DNA of 64,000 bases from Pisaster brevispinus. Lineage: Eukaryota; Echinodermata; Asteroidea; Forcipulatida; Asteriidae. A program made the translations under genes and the position numbers. Below the pieces are notes generated by a model, which ran no database searches, had not been told where the DNA came from, and worked only from the letters and a program-made list of their open reading frames with translations. Location: the NCBI GenBank assembly GCA_023634235.1, contig JAMKCF010000003.1, positions 3,438,958 through 3,502,957 of the forward strand. The letters are read 5' to 3'. This document shows positions 34,386-47,500 of the stretch, piece after piece; positions within the stretch are counted from its first letter, which is position 1, and each line of letters begins with the position of its first letter.

Positions 34386-37300
34386 AATTTCTTTGGTTTT
34401 GTTATGGAGTAGATTAGTCCGTAAAGTTAAGTGCGAACTATTTTCAGGGGAGTTGTAAATAGTTATCAAAGAATGATTAGCAACCCATGTTGCCTATGGG
34501 AAACTCGCATAAGTTGTTGCCCTTCTTTTGATATCCTTAATAGTTGTATAATGGTGGTTACATGGCAAAAATGTTATCATATAAAAGAAAATTAAGTGCT
34601 CATCCATCAGTATTCAATTTGTTGGTGTATTATTTGCAAGTAAAGCAACATTAAGCGCAACATTGGCTGGTGCAAGAACAGTGTTTATTTACTGTGTCCG
34701 GTCAGGCAAAAATCGGTTTACTTTTAAATTGTTCTATTTGAATTACTTTTTAACATTACACGGAGTCATTGAACTTAAATGAAACCTGTCGTTTTACTGT
34801 GGACTTTTAATGATTTATTTCCCAGAGTGACTTTCAAATGAATGATTTTACAGTCAATTAAACAACTTTAATATCTGGAAAAGAAGAGTTATGTCTGACC
34901 TACAAACTGAAATGTTTTATTTTTATTATATATATTTTTTACAGAAACAACAAATCTTTACCGATAAACATGCATAGTGGATGGAAAATGCACCATTATG
35001 TACGGATTTAAACCACGGCAACCAGAGTAAACAATAAACAACTTTACATAAGATAAACACTACATAGTTTGAGAAATGAAAATAAGCAATTGCTTCTTCT
35101 TTTTTTGGTTTCTGTACAATGGACAACACTCCGATACTTTGTCCGTAAGCTTTTAAAAGGTTCTTCAGGGAAAACAATTCCTTCCCTTGTTATTGCACAG
35201 TGAATTGCATATTGTCATATTATTCGCTCGGTCCCAGCACCTGAACCAAAGGCACTGGGATGGGCTGACGTATACACGTGTTCATTGGACCGATTCCCTT
35301 CACCTAAGAACCCCCTAACGTCACCTCCTGTTTCCGAACGATTCGACCTCTATCAATAATAATGTAACACTATGGTGTAACTCCAGTCGAAATAATTATT
35401 GTCATTCCTTGCCTCGTACTAAAAATAGGGCTATGTGGTAACATTTACCTGAATAGTTAGATTCTTCTTGCAACTTAGGTTTGCAGGGAACAGGGCTAGT
35501 TAATCGTTACCTTGTACATGTAATCATATGTGTAGGCGTATAATATTTATGTTGTGATTGTCCGCATTGAATAAATGCGTCGATCAGCTTTACAATCAGC
35601 CCTATACATGAACATCACTACATCCTGTACAATAACTTGTGATTGGATGGATCGTCAGCGGTCTTGGATGAGACCGGTGGGGCCGAGCGAAGGTTTCGCC
35701 CGGGAATTTGTTACCTTATCGGGATTCTTTGGCACGCAAGGTAGCGGCAGACGTATTAGGTAATTTTCATAGGGGGTGTGCCGCACCGAGAGAAAAATGT
35801 GCGCCAAGCCACATAATGAAAGTTAGCCGAACAACATTTTTTTTCTGTAAATTGAAGGAAGTCGTGGCTTTATGGACTGTTGAAAATGATCCATGTTTGT
35901 GCCCCTGTGGCTGTTGACTTTCATGTGGAGCATTTTGGGTACACTAGCCCTCAAAACTAATGTGCCCAAATGTGCTAAAACGTGTATGGCCATTTTTCAA
36001 AGATGGAATTATGATCCGGTTTCTCGTTCAGAGGTGTTTTCAATCTGGATAGTCATAAAATTCTACGGCGAACATACTTGAAATTAATAAGTGAAGATTA
36101 GTTGTCAGCATATATATTTAATTTGATTTCAAGAGGCTGTGAGACAGTTTTTAAATAATGTATTTTGAATATTTTAGCATTTAGGCCCCTAGCACTAGTT
36201 GCAATGGGGAGCTTATTTAGTGTGGTGCACCTTATATACGTGGGCTCAGTCTGCTGCCACTACGTCTCCGAAAGAGCCCAGTAGGCTTAACTGTTTTCCT
36301 CTGAATAACTACAACCCTCATGGTATCTATAAATCTATTCGATTTTCTGTGTCTTTGACATGGTTTTTCTTAATCCAACAACAGTGTTTTTGTCCAATAC
36401 TTCTGTGGCATTATAATACACTAAAACATTCCAGAACTTGTAAAGAAAAAACGAAGACGCAAAACGTGAACGAAAACGTCTGTATACTTTGGAAACACTA
36501 GTTTGCTCACATTGTCAAAACCTTGAGCTAGCAGACGGGAATGCAGGGAAAAAATGCACATGTTGAAATTAAAACTGTTGGGCCAACTGACTGTCGATGA
36601 CGTGTTCGTGAGGACGCATGCGTATTACGTTGGGGGGGGGGGGTGGACTAGTAACGCATGTAGAACATCCACACACAAACAAAAACACCGACCACCTCCA
36701 CCACTACCCCGGAAATTATTGCTGGTGCCTTATACATAGCGCTCTTATTTTCATTCAATATTGTTTTTGTGATGGGTAGCCAAGGAGAAGAAAATATTAA
36801 TTACGCCTGTTGTTATACGTCTATTAAGCTGACAGTTAAATGACTTGGTCTGCCGTATTGATTTTTCCTTAATTGGTTGATGTTGTTCTTATTTGAAAGA
36901 GAGCGTTAATTCATGTTCTTTATCAACAACCATGTCAGTCATCCCGACCTGTGAAGACTCCATCAGAGCAGGTTTTTGATAAATTTGCTAAACATCGTTT
37001 TCTGAGTTTGGGGGGGGGGGGGGTATACACGTTCGATGTGTTTATTTCGTTTTGGTAAATCAAAATAACTACTGAATTTGGGGGACAATATTGTCTCACA
37101 CGCGATAGTAACTCTGGCCCAAATATCTTCAGTACGATGCACTGTATAGAAATGATTGTATGGGTTATAAAAAGGAAACTTGCAGATTGAAACATTTTTT
37201 CCCTCGATTGTAACCATACCTGATCAAGAATACTTAAAGTCGTGTCTTTACTAGTTTAAACAACAAATAAAACGTAACCCTAACTTGAAACTATCATGAA

Positions 37301-37871
37301 GTAATACTTTGAAGCTGTTGGTAATTATGCCGAATGTTCGGTTGGCAGAAGTTATATAATGGTTGTCATGTTTGGGATAATGCTATTTGAATATACATAC
37401 AAATTTAAAACTTAAAATTATTTTCACAAATCCTGGTTGGACCTTATGTGCTCCATTGTGTATTCTATTTCGCAACAACAATTGTTTTTATAATTTGTTT
37501 ATTAATAATTTACATATAAAATAACATAATAATATCATAAAAATGTTATTTTTAATGTTATAGTTTAGTAGTTTAATAATACACAATCGCATTTTCCCGA
37601 CAGTTTTGTTTGACGCGAACCACTCCTAAACTTTGTTCGCTCACGCACAACACTTTCGCTCCGTTGTCGGCAGATCACACATTACGCTTGGATAGATATA
37701 CGTTATTATTTCACTGAAAAAGTACTTAAATACATGAATATTGGATTACTTAACTATGACGTCTCACACCCATGGTATTTATAGGTGGTTTAATTCCACA
37801 TAATTAAGTTTTGTTGTTGTTCAGGGATTCTACTCTTACAAGAACTGTTGGGCGATAACGTTAAAAAAACC

Positions 37872-37877
37872 TTTATT
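37872..37877 (-). promoter_or_regulatory. Candidate nAChR polyadenylation signal
   Basis: TTTATT on the plus strand reads AATAAA on the minus strand, about 505 bases past the stop codon. This is a plausible but unproven 3' end. Confidence 0.25.
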
Positions 37878-38382
37878 TTGGGGTTCACGTTACGTCATTT
37901 CGGGGCTCGATATACAACTAAAAATGACTGACGATAGATGTTTTCAATAATTAACAGCTTCAGTTAAGATGTTCATAAAACAATCTTCCAATGAAAGAAA
38001 GCACATGGACAGCCCTGTTCAAAGACTATCCGTTCTGTTCACGTCCTAAAGTAGGCGCTATTCATGTCCAATATCAACTTGACTATGAAGCCGAACGATT
38101 TCAATACAGTGACGCAGTTTTTCAGTGTCCGAGGCGGTTTTCCCACATAATGATCAGTCGGCGAGAGGCATCTGCACTGGTCGCTTGTAAAGCAAAGGAT
38201 GGTCGCGGTGGTATACGGCTGTAAGGCCCAAGCGGTCCCGTGTTATTTTCAAAAAGTACCCGTTTCTAAAGTTGTCTTTTCTCCAAACCATCAATAAAGC
38301 CAGTAGATCTTGACATGTTTGCATGTTCCAGCGCTGGCATCAGCAAGTTAAGCCATGTATCTGTTCGAACATTGTCCTCTTC

Positions 38383-38526
38383 TCATACGAAGACTTGAGC
38401 AAAGAACTCCTTGGCCAGGGGAGCCTCTAACATGATTGTGATGGTGCCAGCGAAGACACCACAGAGAAAGATTATGAGGAAGATGCGGTCTACTACCATG
38501 GCAACGTACTTCCAATCCTCTCGTGC
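38383..38526 (-). CDS. nAChR alpha terminal exon (M4)
   Basis: It follows TTACGCTGTGCAG and encodes [20 protein letters not shown], the rest of M4, and a short tail [14 protein letters not shown] before TGA. W-K-Y-V-A-M-V-x-DR is the usual lead into nAChR M4. Confidence 0.95.
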   Translation of the reverse strand, partial: AREDWKYVAMVVDRIFLIIFLCGVFAGTITIMLEAPLAKEFFAQVFV

Positions 38527-41500
38527 CTGCACAGCGTAAAAGAAACATAAATCTGCCTATCATCTTTCATGTAAATTAATCCGATCAGTAGATACCATTT
38601 TCGACGTGATCCTTGAGTGCAGTAACAACTTATGAATAAGCTTATTTTCATGTTACCAAAAAGGCCGTGACTTAACCTGACATTGTTTTGTTTGTTGGGG
38701 TGATGGGTGTGGGTGTTTGGGAAAAGACGTAATCTTTTTGCGATTTAGTTTATCGAACCATTCATGTTGTGCATTTTTCGATCTTTTTTGTTTTGGGTGG
38801 GGTGGGGGGGGGGGGAGGGTTCTGAGTTGGGTGGGGAGGGGCAACGGTTCTGAGCGGGGGGGGCCTCGGGTTTCTTGCTTTCCCGGTTACGCCACTCCAA
38901 AAAGGTGTCTGACTTTGTCCCCTTCTGGCTTCGAGTTGTTTGTTAAACAATTATAATTATGAAGTAAATCAATATGGCTACGTCGTGAACCAAGTCCACA
39001 GTAAATGGATGAGGCAACTCGGGTTGGTTTCTTACCCTTATCAAGTCATCCTCGTTTCTATATCTCGACGTCATGTACATGATTTCTTCCACTGCCCTGT
39101 GTACATTCATGGCCTCGCAGGGGTCGGGGTCGTGATTGGTAGATGGTAGGAACCGACTAGACGACTGGCGCTCCTCTTGACCCGCTGCAATTCAAATGAG
39201 CATGGACGGTTGTTTTTGTTACATTCTATAACCTACTCACTATAAATTATTTAGAAGTGTTAGTTTCCTACAGATAAACAAAGTAACAGTGAAAATTGCA
39301 ACCAGCGAACAATACCAAGCCAACACCAACTAACAAACAAACATCCACGAACAAACAACTCGTAACTGCCACTCTGTATTAATTTCCCCCCTTGAATTCC
39401 CGATTCTCCCGGAAAAGGCGATAACCAGCCTCGTTCCCAAGGTGTACGATCTCACGGCACCCCCCCCCCCCCCCGCATGCCTTGGTAGATCAGGTATGGC
39501 GCGCTGCATATCAGAATCTAAGTGTATTACGTGGAAGTGCTGGCCTTAGTTAACAAGTCTTTCCGTTCTCATCATTTGTCTTGAAAGGTAACCTGCTATA
39601 CATGACTACTTTGCGTGGGTTTTTCTGTGACATATATCCCTGATCATGTAGAGCTCTTAATCAGACACGTGTATGACTTGTTTTTCTATGCATTAAAGTG
39701 TTTTTTGTTGTGCTAAAAAAGGATAAACTTGCTCTGTTAAATCAGTTGACAACATCTTGCAAGCTATGAATTCAATTCCATGCATTTTATCATTGGTTTA
39801 AATTACGTTTTACTGATCACGATTCGGCATCAGTACTTGGTGACGCAAATGGATCTCTGCAGGATCTTTCAAATCTCTGCATCGGCAAAGCTGGCAACAC
39901 AACCAGCGTTTTATCTTGACAATAATCTGCGTGTGCCTATCATGTTTCCCAACTACCGTCTACAGACGCACGCAAACCAAGCCTTATAGGAAGATGTGCC
40001 CGCACTAATTAATCCTGCCTTTCTTGCCGACGGATAGAGATTTTAAACTGCGGCAATTATTGCTCGTCTTTCATACATCTACAGTCCGAGGTTCAAAGGC
40101 ACCTAGCTCTTTTCGTGTGAAATTTCGCCACCGGCTTGATTGATCAGATTTACCCCCAACATCATTACGTCTGACAAAGATTTTTATTCAGAGAGTACGG
40201 ACTCTTCATTTTGTAATTGCTTTCCTAAACTGACAGATATGCGGTCCCTCCACCGTGCCCTTGGGGATAACACTAGTAAGTGGGTCAGGACTACTCCAAA
40301 GATAATGCGCAATAAATATGCTTTTGTCTACAGGCCAGGATTTTAAAGCTGATTATGTCATGCTTTGGACTTGTAAACAAGCGTGTTGGGAATGGCCGAG
40401 GGATGCAGCTATAAGCTGGTGTCTCTTGGGATCCAATTCTGGAGTCGGTGCACGACCCCGAAAAAAATGATCAATCCTAGGCTATAAGGAAGATGAAACG
40501 GCATGATTACCGGAACTTATAAATAGGGTTAGAATTTATCCGGATTGCAAACCTGACCTGATGTAACCATTGACCCAGCAAGCGAGACGCATTTCATTGC
40601 AGTGATCTAAATAAAAATATATTGCTGATTTTAAACTTTTATGAATCTGCTTTGAATTAATGTGCTATACAGACCCCCAAAGAGATCTTCCATGGTACCG
40701 TGCTGGGGTAATGACATTACTCTCCTGTCTTTCATTACTAACCTAAGTGCTGTGACTTAGTTAATCCCACTTGTACTGCTATCAGTGGTTTTTGTTTTCC
40801 GTATTGAATTATTTAACAAATTGGACTGAGTTTCCCATTTGCAGCAAACACCTTTATTTACATCCTGTCAGGGGATACAGTGACATATAACATACTCGAT
40901 CGGGTACCACTAAAAGTATAGACGACCCTCGGAACGACTGTACGTAAGCTGGATAGTCTGGCACCTAATAAGTGGTACCCAATCCATGATCTCCAGTATG
41001 CCTTCGGGGTACTCTTGACATGGATTGCCGACGGTGTGAAACCTCTCAATAACATGGAGGAAACAACTTCCACCTCCATTACAACATACAACAGAATGTT
41101 TTTCAATACGTCATACGTGCACGCGTAGTGGTGGCACACTCAAAAGTTTGTGATACTGTCGGTTCCTTACGTTAGTGTGTATTTTAGCATAAATTTCCTT
41201 GTTTCGCAGATTAGGGGCTGTTGTTATGACAAAAGGCATTACTGCTTTATTCAAACCTCGATTCTTTAAAAGAACAAGTGAAAGTCAAGTCTGGAAACTT
41301 CATAATGCTTTTCTTCTGGGCTGTTGGTGATTGTTGGAGCCAAATAAACTGCCTGGTAGTGGGCGTGGTTTACGGTGAACGTTGCGCTTACCAGCCGGTT
41401 TGAAGCCTGGGTTCCGGTCCCGGCTGTGGCGGCGCGTCGAGCCATTTTGAAATAGTTTGTATTTGAAGAACACCGCCTCAAAATGGTCGACGGGGCCTAA

Positions 41501-44500
41501 ATCAGACTTGATGCTAAAGCAGGTGTTTTGATAATGCCCACGGGTACAGAATGACAGTGTATCTGTTTTGGATTATGTACCGATTCCACAATAAAAACAC
41601 AAACATAAATTTTGATGACGGTAAAACTGCCTTATTAGGATTTATATTGCAGTCATTCTACATCTGCTGAATTAATGCAGAGTGTAACTCATACAATATT
41701 GTTATCAGTCGGCAAATAGTGACCTATTCACCACGTTTACTCGTACCGGCACGAGAACTAACCAAATTTTAGAGGTCTAAGTTTTTATGAGTGTCATTCT
41801 ATTGTGTGCTCAATGAGAATCACATATCACGAAAGCACATCAAAGTTGATATGAGTGAAATATGCCTATGCTCGTCATCACCGTCATTGACCCAGCGAGA
41901 TATGATTTTCTTGTCGAAGTAATTACTTTTACGCAGTGTTCAATTGATATCATTTTGCAGATGTTATTGCATCTCGATGATTGATCATAATCGGGACTGA
42001 CTGATTGTAATTAGACTAGTCACCCGTCCGTTCATTTGTAGACACTTCTCGGTTCCTGCGCTTGAAACTGTGGGTATCCTCCCACATCTCCCCAAAACAA
42101 AGTATTTTACCTTCCCTCACTCTCCACTTTCCATATGCAGGCATTTCATACAACACATTAGTCAAATATAAACAAGCATGCAGTAACCCGGTGGGGTTTA
42201 TGGCTCATTAAACCCGGTTTGTTTCATGGCGGATTGAAGTGTCACTTTCTAAGTGGCATGAGGGAAAACCCCTTGTCTATTATACTGACTAGATAGCGGG
42301 TTGCCTGTGTTCATTGAAGTCACCTGGCGCCATTTCTGGCACTTTTGGCACATTATCAACGCTGCTGTGCATGTTTTGATGCAAAATTTCAAAAGAAGTA
42401 TACAATGAATAAACAGCAATGTGGACATGAACCCATTTTAAGAATAACTAAAAAGTTGTTGATGATTCAAAATCTATTTCTGAATTCACAAAATGCATCA
42501 CATGTTGTATGAGTACGCACTATGACTTGTGTATTAAACATGGTAACTTTGCAAAATGGCCACTGCTTTTGTTGTGACGACTTCACGGTCTTGTGCACAC
42601 GCTAAGGCCGGACCCGCTACCCAATCAGCAATGGAGATCAGTATTCCAGACTAATGAGAAGTACTATCTGATAACCAAGGTCCTTAGACACAAACAAGTT
42701 AGGTAATTTTTCCCAATGGACGGTTTAATATCTTAGATACCTGGACTTGTTCTGCGAAGTCCGTTGGAGCTAGATGGAGCGTCTGCCTTGCTAGTGGCAG
42801 ATGAGGCAGCAGCGGCCCAGTAGGTGGGTGTAAGGGAGAAGGATGGGTGTGTACTCCCGGCCCCGGCCCCGGCCCCGCATGCATCACCATTCCGCTCTGT
42901 GTGCAATAAAATACACCTGAGCTAATATAGTGCTATGTGAAGTAGCATGAATACCCTAAAACTCCCACATTAGAACCATGACAAAAATAAGACCCACAAC
43001 ACCCCAGAACTAACACCTTAAAAAGAAAAAGAAATGAAAAAAGAGGATTGGAAGAAAAACTCTTCGTGTACTTTTGTTCTGTTGATACTCCCTAGTATTA
43101 CTTGACAAAGATGGCCGCTTTCACAGACCATTTTTGAAACAAAGGCTTCGGCTTCAGGGATTTGTTCGCCTGTTTGAAGTTCCCGTTTTCAAAATTATTG
43201 ACTGAGCCTTAGCCAAAGCCAAAGCCAAAGTCATGGTTTCGAAAAGTGCTATACAAACTAGTCTATAAAGCCATGTGCAAACTAAGCTACTTTGGTTACG
43301 GCTATGGCTCTTGACTGCTGCCAACGTTGAAAATAATGTTATCCGGTCATGGCCACTGAGACGAAGCCTTCAATTTGGACAGTCTTTGTTTTTGGATCAT
43401 GCCTATGTTGGAAAACTGTTTCCAAACAGAATTGCTGACAAACTGAATCCCAACCAGGGTGAACGTAAAGTATCATGCATGTTTGTTGGTTCCAGTTCTC
43501 CAAGCGAATATTCACAATGGGATAAGATGGAGATCGGGAGTGTGGTTGTCACTATTACAAGCTAATGGCTACTTGGCGAGTGTCGGTACTAATCACTGTT
43601 TGTGAACATTAAAACAGACAAATCGTGCTCTTTTTCTTCTTTTTCCCTGGTTCTACTCACTGCAGATAAATCAGCATACTAACTTGACCTATAATAGTAA
43701 GTGTCGTATGTAAATTCCCACAAACAACAAGTACATAGGCTCCATCCAAACTTTGGATTCGTAAAATTGATCGTAGAACCATAATTCAAGTTTTATAGAA
43801 TAGTTAAATTGTTTTGACTTGTCAAACCATGATTACCTGATGTGATGACGTCACCATCAGAATCTGTCTCCAGTCCATTTTCACGATCCACCTCATTGCG
43901 CAATCGTACTGTATAATTATTGCCCTTGCTCTCCATAACAAGTTTTTTTGCGTCTACATATTTGGTAGTCACTGCCTCCCTCGTCAACGCAACTCCAACG
44001 TTACGACTTCTCAGGTCGTATCGCTCTGGTCTTTTTAAGGCAATGTATTTCGGGAGGATATTAATGAATATGGTTCTGACCCACTTTGGCATCTTGTGGG
44101 TGTGGGGCGATCGGTAGCGAATGTTCAGCACAAACACTGTAAGGATGATCGAAGAAGACACCACAACCATCGTGAACAGAAGGTACTTGACGATTAGCGG
44201 GAAGTTGTTGCCCGTGGGCGGGATGCGCTGCGTGACAAGCAGGAGGAACCACGCCATGGACAGCAAGACGGAGGTACAAAGTGACATTTTCTCACTGATA
44301 TCCGGTGGTAAGTAGAACACCAAGACGGTGTTGAAGGAGATTAGGCCGCAGGGCAGCAACAAATAGGCGAAATAATACAACGGCATCCGGCGCAGAAGAA
44401 AAGTACATGTGACATCGACGTACACCTCGGCACAGCACAGGTAGCTGATGACGTGCCGCTCACACGGAGACTGGATGATCGCCCATTCACCGTTCTCCCA

Positions 44501-47500
44501 ATAATCTTTCTTCTCTGCACTCGGGCTAGAAGGTATCAAGTCAATCTTTCCAAAGTCGTACGTCCACGAACCGAACTTCATGGTACAGTTCTGCTCGTCG
44601 AAGGGAAAGTACTGCGCGTCAATCTTACACGAGCTCTTGTAGACTGCGGGCGGAGACCAGTTGACGTTGCCGTTGCTATCCACACTCGCCCAGGCTCCAG
44701 TTTGCATGTCAAACGACCCGTTGGCACTGCGGTCGAAAAAAACAACATAAGTCTTGCATGAATTGTTATGTTAAGAGAGACGGCAGAGTTTGAATCACTC
44801 TTTTGTGAGAGTTGCATTGACTTGAGAGCAATGATGATACCTTATCTCAATAATAATGATGAAGATTTACTTAATCGTGCGATGTTGGGCAGAACTTTTC
44901 TTTCCACATGGATGCATTCCAACCTTGACAGGAAAGAGTTGGTCTTTCAAGATTTTTTGTTTGGAATGAACGAACATTATTCTTTGCAACAATGTTACCG
45001 TCACAAAACTTAATTCCAACATATCTTTATACATTTACAAAATCGAAACTTTTAAAGTTTTCCCACTAAGCCTGTCGTTGTGACCTTTCAGGTTTGACTA
45101 AAAAGCACCCACAAAAAATCGAGCGCCCTCTGGAGGATTTCAGAGAGGATATCAATCACACTTACTTATTGTATATAAGGATATCCGGAATCCATATGGC
45201 TTCACTAGGTACCTTTATCCTCTCGATGCCGTCAAACTCATCAGGATTCCACTTGAGGTTGTAGTCATTCCACACCTGCGTGAAGAAACACATCACTCGT
45301 TGACCTTTAAATATTGCAGCCACTGTTTCGAGCAACGCCTTAAGGCTGTGTAGTATCAAAAGCTTCGCTAGGTGCTAACAGTAAAGTTACTGGCCATCCC
45401 CTACCGCAAGTTAGTGTTTGCTTTGACAACAGCATAACACAAACTTTGTGCAGCACAGGGCATTTAAGAGACAAATGCTTCATCAAGGAAAAGGTCGGTG
45501 TGCGATAGCACGCAAGAAGACTGGAGTTTGAGACAACATAAGGATAATACAACAAGATAAATGGAGATGGGCTGGACACACTGCCCGAAGTAAAGACAAC
45601 TAATGTATAGCAATACATGGAATGACAAAGAGGCAGACAAAGAAGATGGAGGTATCCAATCAGATCATTATGCAGGAAAATATGGACACAAACAACAAGG
45701 AAAAGAGATGATTTGCATTTTGAGGAGGGCTACCACTGGATGAATACAGCCTAAATAAAATAAGGTGATCTGTTTGACTGTCTCTTCAGGGATCTCTGCC
45801 TCGGGCCTTTTGTAATTAAACTTTAGATTAACTGTCGACAAATGACTGAAATCATTGGTTTGGGGAAATGTAAATTGTAATTAAACTTGCTTGCAAAATT
45901 TGTTTGGCCTCCACTTGAACCAAATGATGACACAACCAGCTGGTTGTTGTTCAGCATGTGTCAGCACGTGTCCCTTCAAACTACTCGATTAATGCATCCT
46001 GACAGTCAAGTAGTCGTTTATTTCAACACACTTGTTACTCATTTAAAATTTTACCTGTTTAACCCACACCTTCGATGTCAGCACTTGGTTTCTTTCATCC
46101 TGTGTGGTAAACAGAATAATTAATTTAGTCAAATTTTCTGTTGTCAGCCACAATTTACGAAAGATTGCTGAAGCAGCGATGTTTAATTTTAAAGAAATAA
46201 AGTGTACATTGAAAAGGTTCATCGCCGTTGATACCTCATTTAAAATGAGCTGTCTGGCCTCACTGTCTAGTGTTTTCCCATTGTTATTAAGTCTGTGTCT
46301 GCCCTGGGCAAAGTGTACAATCAACTTGCTTAGTTTTTTCGTACGTTGGACATGTTACGACGATATTGCACAACAGAGGCTCCATGATTGTACACAATGT
46401 GACTGTATACAATGCCTACCTGATGTTGTTATCAAGAGCATCTATATTGTAATTGCCAGGGAATAAATTACATCACTTGAACTGAATTTGTTTGAATATC
46501 CTACACATTAATGCAGAGTCTCGTCTATTGATTTTAATAAAAGCTCTTTCGTCCTTCAGGGTTCAACATTCAAGTTGTATCAACACTACCGCTTCCTTGT
46601 TTATTATCACCCATCCCAATTAATATAGGGTCGGTAAGGTGGAGCACGTGTATTATGTAAACCAAACGCCTGCAAACTGTCAACTCTGGTGCGCTGATGA
46701 CAGTGTTATATCACCACACTGTGTGATTCTCAGACCGTCACGCCTTGATGTCGCTCCGTGAACGTACGGGTTGATGGCACATCGGTGTCAGCCAGTGGCT
46801 AGGTAGCCTCTGGTCAAGGCGGTTGTCTCGAAAGAGAGTGCGTGATGTTGTACCAAATTCAGTGATGGGCTTAAACCTACTTGAGAAGAAACTAGCGCAT
46901 GGGGAGGGGACCCGAGTCTTTAAATGCTTGCGGCGAGTCATAGACTAGTGCTTCAAAGAATGTTCTGATGTTCTCTGTCAATGGCTTCGCGAGTGCCTTT
47001 TCTCCTGGGGTTTCGCAGCACATTGACTATGTCTCGAGGGAGGTAATAAACCGGGCGCTGAAAGCATGGACCGCGTGCTTGGTTCAAACTAACGAAGCCA
47101 TAGGTACACTGTCATTGATATAAGAGGTATCGGTACATTAAAGGCATACCGTAAATCAGAGTTTCAAAACAAAGATTCTCTCCGTACTCGAAGCTGGGCA
47201 TTTTGTCCAATGACCATGCACTCCAACAGGTGATCCTGAGCGTGTGTTACATCATATTTAGCAAAGACCAGTCCTTGCTCCATGAACCACAGAGTATGGT
47301 TAAATGAACCATTAACGCTGTCACTATCTCATGTTTTGTGACCACACCCCACCTTCTTTAAGTCAATTCTCCCATTTATGTTCTTGTTAGTAGTTACTGT
47401 TTATTGGCTGTTTGAGTTATAGTTACACTCTTATGATCGATATGTCGACTTATAACACTACATACGTCGACTTGGTGACCACCTCAATAAGTGGAATGGC

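Larger units (their letters stand above)
32815..38382. other. Convergent intergenic region, GLT1D1 to nAChR
   Basis: It contains the 3' UTRs of both genes, a SINE (34119-34385), and G runs at 36632-36643 and 37010-37023. No other gene is recognised. Confidence 0.6.

Noticed and set aside
41386..41450. tRNA-like GGTTCCGGTCCC segment
   Set aside because: Only a weak B-box resemblance, with no A box or stems I could pair.
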